A DNA stretch of 45,349 nucleotides from JAQTRU01 sp041645555 (GTDB lineage Bacteria; Patescibacteriota; Patescibacteriia; Patescibacteriales; JAQTRU01). A program made the position numbers and the translations under genes. Of the stretch, positions 39,369-45,349 are shown piece by piece (positions within the stretch are counted from its first letter, which is position 1; each line of letters starts with the position of its first letter). The notes beneath the pieces were generated by a model. The model saw only the letters and a list, made by a program, of their open reading frames with translations. It made no database searches and was not told the DNA's origin. The DNA is taken from positions 1 to 45,349 of the forward strand of contig JBAZPX010000009.1 of assembly GCA_041645555.1 (NCBI GenBank), given 5' to 3'.

Positions 39369-40197
39369 ATTCTAGGTGCCGCCAGTAAAATACCTTAGCA
39401 TACCACCGGTCTTTGTCTCCAGCCAACTGCTCCTGGTAATTTACCGAAAAACGGAAAAGATTCCGATCGCGGTAAAAGGAAAGGCTTGGCCCGGCTTTGT
39501 AAAAATTCTTCTGCGGGTCGCTTTCCTGGCCGTAACCTCCTCCGATCCCCGGCGTTATTCTCCAGCCGCCGCTGCGAAAATCAAAGATCTCCTGCAGGAG
39601 CGAAACTTCCCACCTCCTATTATCATAAACGAGGGAAGGAAGCGGATTATCACCATAATTTCTTTTTGAAGACTGGTTAAAAGGAATCCGGAGGGAAAGG
39701 TTAAGGGCAGTCTTGGGCAGGAATGTATTTCCGTCCAAACGCCGACTGTCAAGACCGATATAAGCAGAAGCTAAAAAATTATCTTCTTTCTGCTCGCTTT
39801 CGTACAGATCTTTATCAACCTTTGCCCAAAGCAACCGCCCCCCTCCCACATCCAAATCGGCGATCCAACCTGGCCTCTTTAAGAAAAAATTAAGGCCGCC
39901 GCTAACCTGCAGATTCTTGTAGTCGGCTCCATTAGAGGAACCGAAAGGATATTCTCCCTGGGCAAAAAAACCGAAACCTATTTCGGTTTCCTGCCCAACA
40001 AGCCAGAAAGGCCGGTACTTGCCTTCAAGCCAGGGGTAATAACCGCTGGCTTCGTTAGCTTTTCCCGTTTCCTCGTTATAATTTACCCCACCCATGAGGT
40101 CAAAGACCTCAAGGTTAAGCTCGGTTTGAGTTTGGCCATAGCCAGCGGAAACGAGCGAGGACAAGACCGCCATCACGAATATAGCAAAGCTTTTCAT
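39367..40197 (-). CDS. Exported beta-rich protein, outer-membrane-beta-barrel-like
   Basis: The 276-aa protein has a signal peptide (1-21, MKSFAIFVMAVLSSLVSAGYG). The remainder alternates aromatic/hydrophobic and polar residues in short strands separated by charged turns, with strand-like segments WLEGKYRPFWLVG, TEIGFGFFAQGEY and LQVSGGLNFFLKR. This is the pattern of a transmembrane beta-barrel. The last residue is Glu after FYWRHL, not the terminal Phe typical of classical OMPs. A barrel would be odd in a CPR cell, as with the T9SS domain at 28396. A GGGGGAT SD and its own promoter precede it; the lyase-like gene follows, coupled. Confidence 0.6.
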   Translation of the reverse strand: MKSFAIFVMAVLSSLVSAGYGQTQTELNLEVFDLMGGVNYNEETGKANEASGYYPWLEGKYRPFWLVGQETEIGFGFFAQGEYPFGSSNGADYKNLQVSGGLNFFLKRPGWIADLDVGGGRLLWAKVDKDLYESEQKEDNFLASAYIGLDSRRLDGNTFLPKTALNLSLRIPFNQSSKRNYGDNPLPSLVYDNRRWEVSLLQEIFDFRSGGWRITPGIGGGYGQESDPQKNFYKAGPSLSFYRDRNLFRFSVNYQEQLAGDKDRWYAKVFYWRHLE

Positions 40198-40262
40198 CTT
40201 CTTAATCCCCCACTTAGATGGTTGTATTCAATTTAAAAAGGACAAAATAATTTTGATATAAA

Positions 40263-40291
40263 ACTTTAACAAATTTTTTAATAAATGTCAA
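40263..40291 (-). promoter_or_regulatory. Promoter of the 39367-38454 pair
   Basis: On the minus strand, TTGACA (40286-40291), a 17-base spacer, then TAAAGT (40263-40268). Confidence 0.7.
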
Positions 40292-40338
40292 CAACGAGCC
40301 GAAAAGACTGGCCCCTATAAAAATTTAAAATCCCCCCA

Positions 40339-40359
40339 ACCCCCTTTTCGAAAGGGGGT
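40339..40359. repeat. GC-rich palindrome
   Basis: ACCCCCTTT-TCG-AAAGGGGGT, between the promoter of the barrel-like gene and the terminator of the lipoprotein gene. The G/C tracts are typical of the dispersed palindromes in this window. Confidence 0.8.
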
Positions 40360-40363
40360 TTTC

Positions 40364-40411
40364 CAAAAAAAAGAAGCCGGGTTGTGGATAAAACACACAA
40401 CACACGGCTTC
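40364..40411 (-). terminator. Terminator of the 40437-40991 gene
   Basis: GAAGCCG (40373-40379) pairs with CGGCTTC (40405-40411), with inner GTTGTG/CACAAC; on the minus strand T8 follows. Confidence 0.92.
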
Positions 40412-40436
40412 GATATTCAATATTCGAAATGAACGA

Positions 40437-40991
40437 TTACTCCTTCGGGACAGGTATGATTACCTTCCCGGTTTTCTTGATGAAGCCGAATTCGCACCCG
40501 GGTTCATCACTGTTGTCTTTGCGGAAAGCCATATCGGTTTCCGCTACTTCCAATATCTGGCCGGAGTTAAACTCCCGGCCCTCGACCCGGATCGCGAAGA
40601 ATTCATATTTCGAGTCGGCTGGCAGGGAAACTATTCCGCGCAGGTGCAGAGGGTCACCATCGACCCGGCTGGTTTCGATCACGTAGTTCTCCTGTTCCAC
40701 TGCTGCCCAGGTACTGTCGGTATCATAATAAGCATAGGCCGCATAGAGCGAGAACTGAGAACCTTCATTGTACCTTTCCGTGAAAAGCAGGGGAAAAAGA
40801 ATGTTGATTTTCATCCCCTCCGCTTTCTCGATCGCGAAAGTGGGAAGAACGGCGGAAACCGCCGTTTTGACCGTATCAACTTTCGCCGGCACGGCTGCCG
40901 TGTTGGCGGGCGCTACCCTCTTGACAATGGGCGTCGCGCAACCGATAAAGGCGATGGCCATGATGGTGAGAAGCAAACTGAAACTTTTCAT
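40437..40991 (-). CDS. Lipoprotein of the CxxPxVKRV type, 184 aa
   Basis: The signal peptide MKSFSLLLTIMAIAFIGC ends in lipobox FIGC (Cys18). The segment after the cysteine (ATPIVKRVAPANTAAVP) matches the corresponding part of the 31165-32025 lipoprotein. The rest is a compact beta-rich domain (LRGIVSLPADSKYEFFAIRVEG) ending KVIIPVPKE; it has no peptidoglycan-binding motif. A GAGAGGTT SD precedes the ATG. It is separated from the 41278-42969 gene by 286 bases with hairpins. Confidence 0.75.
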   Translation of the reverse strand: MKSFSLLLTIMAIAFIGCATPIVKRVAPANTAAVPAKVDTVKTAVSAVLPTFAIEKAEGMKINILFPLLFTERYNEGSQFSLYAAYAYYDTDSTWAAVEQENYVIETSRVDGDPLHLRGIVSLPADSKYEFFAIRVEGREFNSGQILEVAETDMAFRKDNSDEPGCEFGFIKKTGKVIIPVPKE

Positions 40992-40997
40992 TGCTTT

Positions 40998-41277
40998 AAC
41001 CTCTCGTAAAGAGTGAGATGCTATAGGCGATCACATACAATCTATGTTTCGGTAATTTACTGCAAAAACCAAACTGCTTTCTTAGACTATTCATTTTGCA
41101 AGCTAATTCATTATCCTTCGTCTTTGAGCGCACTAGCGGTTTATTAGCTCTAGCTAATAAACAAGATTCCTCTAGGAATCCTTCTCCAACGAAAAACTTG
41201 AATTAGATTGTAGAAACAAAATTGTCTAAGCGATAGTTCGAGAATTCAAGTTAATGATTGCTTGAATCCCCCTAAAA
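40998..41277. other. 280-base structured spacer, no gene seen
   Basis: Hairpins TTTATTAGC-TCTA-GCTAATAAA and GATTCC-TCTA-GGAATC lie in tandem (about 41140-41182) with identical TCTA loops. A larger stem pairs AACTTGAATT (about 41196) with AATTCAAGTT (about 41245). There is no open frame or classic terminator; it must hold the 3' end of the upstream transcript and the promoter of the lipoprotein gene. Confidence 0.5.
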
Positions 41278-42969
41278 CTAAATCGGCATCTCCGCCGGCC
41301 AGACAGGGACTGGAGTTGTCGGGAAGTTTATTTCTTCTTCCCCTCCTCCAGACTGCTGGTCGCCTGCGTCATAAGCGTTTACCGACGGGCAGGGAGAGGG
41401 GGGCGGGCAAGTCGAGGGCGTCGAGATCGGAAAGATATATTCGTATTCGCCCTGGAGATGCTCCGTATCCGCGCCTTCGAACTTAGCCCCTGCGACCTTG
41501 GTGTCAGTCGGCTGAGCATCGGCATCTTTTGGCATTTCCGCATACTCGGTGACGGTGATTTTGCCATCGTCATTTTTCCCGAGCGCGTATAGAACGCCAG
41601 CTCTTTTCACACCGATTTGTTTGCCGATTTTCCGATCAATATAACCGGTCGAGTCAGCTATCTGGTCGGCTTTGACGCCCTTCCATTTTTTCAGGGCAAC
41701 GGGGTCTGACAAAGACCCGACATAGCCCCAGAAAACCGGACTAAGGATCACCTGCCTGGCGAGAGCGTGTTCCACGCCTTCGCCCTTGCCGATGACAGCC
41801 TTGGTCAGATCCTCAATCATTGGGTGGAAAACCGCGATCGTCCACTTCTCGGTGACCGTTGTGTCCTGGGCCACGAGAGTGAACTTTATGGCGCCATCCG
41901 AGAAATCAAGGGTATCGCCTTCATCGATATTCGGCACCATTTTCTGACAATCCACATACATTCCGCCGAATTTGATGGAATTCAGAAGAACGTCTGCCGC
42001 TACCTGGAGCCGGATGGTATGAGCAACCGAGTCGATTACTGCTTCCTGGTCATTCATAATGACTTTGGAAACCTTAATCGTCTTGCTCGGTTTGGCCACG
42101 ACAACGGTTATCTTCCATTTTTTGGAGATTTTCCCGTCTTCGGAAGTGACCTTGTAGATAACCGGACCCTTGGAGAAATTCTGCGGTATCTCTTTGGCCG
42201 GCTCAAAGGTAGCGCCGGCAGACACGATGATGTCCGGAATCAAATTTTTTAAGTCTGTTCCAGGTTTAGCTTCAGCGACGGCAGTATCGCCGGTAATCTC
42301 GGCGTTATTACCTACCAAGCCATCGAACATGAACATCTCAATCTCGGCCTTGGTATTCGCCGCGGCTTTGGTCACCATCACGGTCCAGTCCTTGGTTGTT
42401 CCGTCTTCGGCCGTAACCTTGTATGTCTGCGGAGTGGAAAAACTCCGCTTCGTTCCCGAAACCGGATCAAGGGTCGCCTTGTCCGACACCGTAATCTCCG
42501 GCGCCAAACTGGCCAGGTCCGTGCTGTTCAGAACTTCAATCTTGACTGTGCCGGCGGCCGGGTCAATTTCTTCATCCTTGGTCTGACCTGCGACCTTGAA
42601 TGAGGTAATATTGGCTACCGTGTTCTTCGCCTTGGTCACGATCACGTTATACTTCCTGATTTTTCCGTTCTCGGCCGTAACCGTATAAGCCTCGAACCCA
42701 TCGGAGAAATCAACCGATTCTCCGCTTTTCGGGGAAACGGTTGCTTTCGGAGAGACCGTGACATTCACCGGCAGTTTTTTGTTCAGGTCTGTGGTAAAAA
42801 GCACCTCGACCTTGATCGAATCGTTACGGGCATTGGTCATATCCGCCTTGATGCCATCGACATTCAGCGAGGTGATTCCCGCATCCGAGCTTTTGCGGAG
42901 GAGGAAAAAGCCGCCGATGATGGCAGCGATCACTGCCACAACGATACCGATGATAATCAACTTCTTCAT
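41278..42969 (-). CDS. Membrane-anchored repeat protein with DUF5018-like domains
   Basis: A 563-aa type II membrane protein: one N-terminal helix (about 3-24, LIIIGIVVAVIAAIIGGFFLL), then at least four extracytoplasmic repeats of ~85-90 residues with the pattern 'VS-x-x-AT-x-x-P-x-SG...FS...YTVTAE(D/N)G-x-x-K-x-(W/Y)-x-V-x-VTKA', like DUF5018/Ig-type adhesion modules. A further domain contains an EF-hand-like KNDDGKITVTEY. The C-terminus is rich in Pro and acidic residues. A TTG-initiated extension to 43017 is possible, but AAGGAG lies seven bases before ATG 42969. A leader hairpin lies at 42993-43024. It is cotranscribed with 43075-43821. Confidence 0.75.
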   Translation of the reverse strand: MKKLIIIGIVVAVIAAIIGGFFLLRKSSDAGITSLNVDGIKADMTNARNDSIKVEVLFTTDLNKKLPVNVTVSPKATVSPKSGESVDFSDGFEAYTVTAENGKIRKYNVIVTKAKNTVANITSFKVAGQTKDEEIDPAAGTVKIEVLNSTDLASLAPEITVSDKATLDPVSGTKRSFSTPQTYKVTAEDGTTKDWTVMVTKAAANTKAEIEMFMFDGLVGNNAEITGDTAVAEAKPGTDLKNLIPDIIVSAGATFEPAKEIPQNFSKGPVIYKVTSEDGKISKKWKITVVVAKPSKTIKVSKVIMNDQEAVIDSVAHTIRLQVAADVLLNSIKFGGMYVDCQKMVPNIDEGDTLDFSDGAIKFTLVAQDTTVTEKWTIAVFHPMIEDLTKAVIGKGEGVEHALARQVILSPVFWGYVGSLSDPVALKKWKGVKADQIADSTGYIDRKIGKQIGVKRAGVLYALGKNDDGKITVTEYAEMPKDADAQPTDTKVAGAKFEGADTEHLQGEYEYIFPISTPSTCPPPSPCPSVNAYDAGDQQSGGGEEEINFPTTPVPVWPAEMPI

Positions 42970-42976
42970 GCCATTG

Positions 42977-42982
42977 CTCCTT
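42977..42982 (-). promoter_or_regulatory. SD choosing ATG 42969
   Basis: On the minus strand AAGGAG is seven bases before ATG 42967-42969. The hairpin GGGG-C-TGGCT with AGCCA-AA-CCCC (about 42993-43024) lies upstream. Confidence 0.7.
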
Positions 42983-43074
42983 TCGGATTTTGAAGGGGCT
43001 GGCTTTTCCTTAGCCAAACCCCTCCTGGTTTTTGTTTATATGCGAAATTTCACGGATTTACGACTGAAGAAATC

Positions 43075-43821
43075 TTACTTGATTTCTTTGATCTTGCCCT
43101 CCTTCATTAAATTCGCCATTTGCAACGCGAAGTCGGATGTTGGATCTTCTATCGCTTGTTTTAAAGCACTCTTGTAATGCTTGGCTGTGGCATCTACAGT
43201 ATTTCTATCTATCGCTCCTCTTGTTCCGGTTTTCTTCCCCGACGTCATGAACGGAGAAGTATAAAGTTTTTTACGGGGAGAATATTTTGTCAACACGTCA
43301 AAAACATTTTTTGCCCCGTTGGCTTCGACCTCAACGGTCAGCCATTCATTCTTATCCATACGTTTCCGAAGAAAAACCACGCCGCAGACCAAGACGAGGA
43401 TGGAGGCGAAGGCGAAAATCAGACAAAAAATCTTCTTCACGCCGCCGCTAATCTGCCCGAGTTTTTCCTCGGTCTTGGCAGTGGAATCGTCAATCTTCTG
43501 GCCGAGGTTCTTCTCGACCTTCCGAAGGCTGTCTCCGAGCGTCTGGTTCAGATTTTTCTGGATTTCGGTTTTGGAGTCGTCGATCTTGCGACCGAGATTC
43601 TCTTCCACCTGGCCGATTTTTTTCTGCGTTTCGGCACCAGAAGCTTTCAGCCCCTGGACTTCCTGCTCGATCCGCTCAGCGGATTTTCCCATCTTCTCCA
43701 CGTCTTTTTGTAAAGCCGCGAAGGTGGTGTCTTTTGCCGCTGCCGTTTCCTGAGAAAAACAGAACGGAGCCGAAAAAATCACGGCCACCACGGCGAGCAC
43801 TGCGATTATTGTCCTTGACAT
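43075..43821 (-). CDS. Exported coiled-coil protein with one membrane helix
   Basis: 248 aa: signal peptide 1-23 (ending FCFSQ), a long coiled coil (about 35-127) with a near-exact internal repeat (NLGRKIDDSKTE / NLGQKIDDSTAK), one membrane helix (about 131-152, IFCLIFAFASILVLVCGVVF) and a ~95-residue soluble C-terminal domain. Topology by signal and helix: coiled coil outside, C-terminus inside. The function is not recognised; a stalk- or sensor-like role with the neighbouring 41278 protein is possible. An AAAGGAA SD precedes the ATG, with a 240-base leader and promoter at 44068-44096. Confidence 0.75.
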   Translation of the reverse strand: MSRTIIAVLAVVAVIFSAPFCFSQETAAAKDTTFAALQKDVEKMGKSAERIEQEVQGLKASGAETQKKIGQVEENLGRKIDDSKTEIQKNLNQTLGDSLRKVEKNLGQKIDDSTAKTEEKLGQISGGVKKIFCLIFAFASILVLVCGVVFLRKRMDKNEWLTVEVEANGAKNVFDVLTKYSPRKKLYTSPFMTSGKKTGTRGAIDRNTVDATAKHYKSALKQAIEDPTSDFALQMANLMKEGKIKEIK

Positions 43822-44067
43822 TGCACTGTTCCTTTCTCAACTAGAGAATTTGTGGCTCTAGCCACGTTTTGGCCACCTTGGCCATATCATTTCAGTTGTC
43901 AAAGTACCGGCCCTTATTATTCTGCTCCGATTACGGGCAGTCCCGCTTTAGCGGAAAAATTTAGGCCTTCAAACTTAAATAATTTTTAATTACCCACGTT
44001 TGACTGCCCAAAACCGCAAAAATGCTTAAAAATATACTCAAATTACCATTATAATAATTAACCTAAG
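43822..44067 (-). promoter_or_regulatory. Leader of the 43075-41278 operon
   Basis: About 240 bases lie between the predicted start and ATG. GGGCAGTC (43935-43942) can pair with GACTGCCC (44002-44009) to close a large stem-loop; GGCCACC/GGTGGCC and CTAGAG/CTCTAG hairpins lie nearer the gene. There is no open frame of note. Confidence 0.45.
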
Positions 44068-44096
44068 ATAATAGCATATTTGTTATTTTATGTCAA
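44068..44096 (-). promoter_or_regulatory. Promoter of the 43075-41278 operon
   Basis: On the minus strand, TTGACA (44091-44096), a 17-base spacer, then TATTAT (44068-44073) with a TGC extended -10. Confidence 0.8.
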
Positions 44097-44208
44097 GAAC
44101 TAAGCACATCCCAATACTAACGTCGAAGATTTGTTTAAAAATTTAAGATTTTATGCTGCTCGTCTCGCCCCCGCGCCATCGCCAAAGCTATAGCGGCGTG
44201 CGATCGGA

Positions 44209-44240
44209 GTCCCGCACTCCGCCAGCTGGCGGAGTGGGAC
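44209..44240. repeat. Large GC-rich palindrome
   Basis: GTCCC and GGGAC flank a perfect 22-base palindrome CACTCCGCCAG/CTGGCGGAGTG. It lies in a non-coding stretch between the operon promoter and the regulator gene. Confidence 0.85.
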
Positions 44241-44260
44241 GAAGTGGGGTCAATAGCAAC

Positions 44261-44284
44261 AAAAAACCGCTACTAAAATAGCGG
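44261..44284 (-). terminator. Terminator of the 44375-45058 gene
   Basis: CCGCTA (44267-44272) pairs with TAGCGG (44279-44284); on the minus strand a T run follows. Confidence 0.8.
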
Positions 44285-44374
44285 AATTTATAAAAAATAT
44301 TTAACACTAAATGGCTTAATCTTAAATTCCCGGGTCAAACTTTTTCGTTTTTGTGTTTTTGTGTTTTTGTGTCT

Positions 44375-45058
44375 CTAGCTTATTCCTATTTCATCAACGA
44401 CTATTATTTTGCTTCCTTCTAAAATGCTATACAGGAAAACGTCCGTAATATCTTTGCGGTATTTAAACTCTTTCATATCCATCAGAGTAAAATTAATCGG
44501 CCGGCCCATTTCTTTTTCCAGCTCCTTTACCACTCTCGCCAACCTATCCTTATTTATCCGTCCGACAATAAGCATATCTGTCGGCGAATGGTGATTATTA
44601 ATAAAAACGCCGGTTAAAATAAAAAGCTTCGGGCTGCCCAATTTATTAAGCTTCTTGATAAAATCTTTTTCATACAAAACCTGGGACTTGACTATTAAAG
44701 CTTTTATCTCTTCAAATAAAACAAAATTTTTATTGGCCTTATAATATTTTTTTTCTCCTCCGCTTAGGTTTATGGCTTCAACTTTCTTCGGAACGACGTT
44801 TACTATTTCGCCCCGCAACAGTTTCTCTAAATTCTTTTTTTCTTCCAGGGATTGCTGGACAATATTTTCCTCCCCTATTCCGGTATTAGAAATTAACAAA
44901 CCGAACTCTCCCAGATTTTCCAGTTCTCTCCGGACGGAATTAACCTGCAGCTTTAAATCGCGGGCCAGCTGCCTTATATAATACTTTTCCTCCGGATGGA
45001 GCAGAAATAATTTTAAAATTTTTACCCTGGTGTTTGAACCGAATAATTTTCCTAACAT
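44375..45058 (-). CDS. Winged-helix regulator with a nucleotidyltransferase-like domain
   Basis: 227 aa: residues 1-60 form an ArsR/MarR-like winged helix (NTRVKILKLFLLHPEEKYYIRQLARDL, read in two parts, with the recognition helix LKLQVNSVRRELENL), then a linker, then a C-terminal domain around LGSPKLFILTGVFINN and TDMLIVGRINKDRL that has the beta-sheet pattern of minimal nucleotidyltransferases. The pairing is known in CPR and archaeal regulators. The canonical GSxxxGxxxSDxD active site is not clear, so catalytic activity is doubtful. It is monocistronic with its own promoter and terminator. No SD. Confidence 0.75.
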   Translation of the reverse strand: MLGKLFGSNTRVKILKLFLLHPEEKYYIRQLARDLKLQVNSVRRELENLGEFGLLISNTGIGEENIVQQSLEEKKNLEKLLRGEIVNVVPKKVEAINLSGGEKKYYKANKNFVLFEEIKALIVKSQVLYEKDFIKKLNKLGSPKLFILTGVFINNHHSPTDMLIVGRINKDRLARVVKELEKEMGRPINFTLMDMKEFKYRKDITDVFLYSILEGSKIIVVDEIGIS

Positions 45059-45098
45059 ATTATGTGGACTATATATAGTTTACTTAATTGCTGACTTT

Positions 45099-45127
45099 AT
45101 AGTATAATATAAAGAGGTATAAGTCAA
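45099..45127 (-). promoter_or_regulatory. Promoter of the 44375-45058 gene
   Basis: On the minus strand, TTGACT (45122-45127), a 17-base spacer, then TACTAT (45099-45104). Confidence 0.65.
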
Positions 45128-45149
45128 TTACCCTGACGGGAATAGCCAA

Positions 45150-45272
45150 TAACCAAAAAACAATAATCAAATAAATCTCAATATTCAATAACCAATAATC
45201 AAACGGTTTGGTTATTGGAATTTAGGGATTGGTTATTGTTTGGAATTTGTTTCTTGATTATTGATTATTTAT
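45150..45272. repeat. AT-rich imperfect inverted repeat
   Basis: CCAATAACCAAAAAACAAT / CAATAACCAATAATCAAAC on the left face GTTTGGTTATTGG / ATTGGTTATTGTTTGG / TTGATTATTGATTATT on the right. Spacer repeats of this kind are common in CPR genomes. Confidence 0.75.
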
Positions 45273-45278
45273 GATTTT

Positions 45279-45349
45279 ATGTATTATAAAATAATTTCTC
45301 TAATATTAAGCTCGGCCCAAAACCCTGATTCAACCAGCGAGGTTTTTAT
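45279..45349 (+). CDS. Start of a further gene, truncated by the window edge
   Basis: An open frame from ATG 45279 runs off the end: MYYKIISLILSSAQNPDST, 23 codons. The start looks like that of small CPR membrane/pilin-operon proteins (ILSSAQNP), but this cannot be tested here. No SD. Confidence 0.4.
   Translation, partial: MYYKIISLILSSAQNPDSTSEVF

Noticed and set aside
41142..41182. CRISPR or tandem-repeat array
   Set aside because: Only two hairpins with different stems; no repeat-spacer pattern. No CRISPR array was seen anywhere in the window.
42970..43017. TTG-initiated extension of the DUF5018-like protein
   Set aside because: The extension adds a low-complexity charged tail before the membrane helix, overlaps a leader hairpin, and ATG 42969 has a well-spaced SD.
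28396..43821. Contig chimera joining a CPR and a diderm genome
   Set aside because: SD-led genes are interleaved one by one with CPR-type genes across the whole window, not in a single joined block, so misassembly would need many joins. Coverage data would settle it.

Overview
The window reads as a chromosomal segment of a Patescibacteria/CPR bacterium, probably Parcubacteria-like. Evidence: short intergenic regions, AT-rich palindromic spacers, most housekeeping genes starting without a Shine-Dalgarno (SD) sequence, a minimal dcw cluster (mraZ, rsmH, ftsL-like, ftsI, murF), a short TsaB, and a secreted GH5 glucanase. The exact lineage cannot be fixed without a marker-gene tree.

Layout. 1-10 kb: end of a radical SAM gene (probably the AmmeMemoRadiSam enzyme), CIRCE-controlled clpB, a receiver domain lacking its phospho-acceptor, a secreted muramidase-like repeat protein, a MEMO/LigB-fold protein, def, dedA and fmt. 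10-12 kb: tRNA-Glu, tRNA-Lys and tRNA-Thr, two hairpin-riddled tRNA relics and two small orphan genes. 12-15 kb: dnaB-ybaB-recR, a 38-residue membrane peptide and rplU. 15-20 kb: an eight-repeat solenoid protein, a GT2 glycosyltransferase, an HD hydrolase, and rmlA and rmlD with a strongly promoted structured RNA between them on the opposite strand. 20-22 kb: NUDIX, metallo-beta-lactamase and methyltransferase genes. 22-28 kb: the dcw cluster on the minus strand, with a long mraZ leader, then tsaB. 28-38 kb: secreted proteins, a GH5 glucanase and a surface-polysaccharide locus (two glycosyltransferases, Wzy/WaaL-like polymerase or ligase, Wzz-like protein). 38-44 kb: a minus-strand block of secreted or membrane-anchored proteins (PL14-like lyase, possible beta-barrel, lipoprotein, DUF5018-like repeat protein, coiled-coil membrane protein). 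44-45.3 kb: an HTH/nucleotidyltransferase-like regulator and the start of a further gene.

Two patterns run through the window. First, gene starts fall into two styles. Conserved genes lack an SD; about thirteen orphan, secreted or small genes have a clear SD, and many of these have their own near-consensus promoter and a hairpin terminator. Second, palindromic hairpins recur in tRNA relics, leaders, spacers and at least one coding region (in frame). A separate repeat of about 110 bp occurs twice and supplies the start codon and first 13 codons of two unrelated genes.

The strongest candidate for something undescribed is the RNA of about 315 nt at 18513-18827: a perfect consensus promoter, a 13-bp closing helix, a multibranched fold and a strong terminator. 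It does not match RNase P, tmRNA, SRP or 6S RNA by eye.
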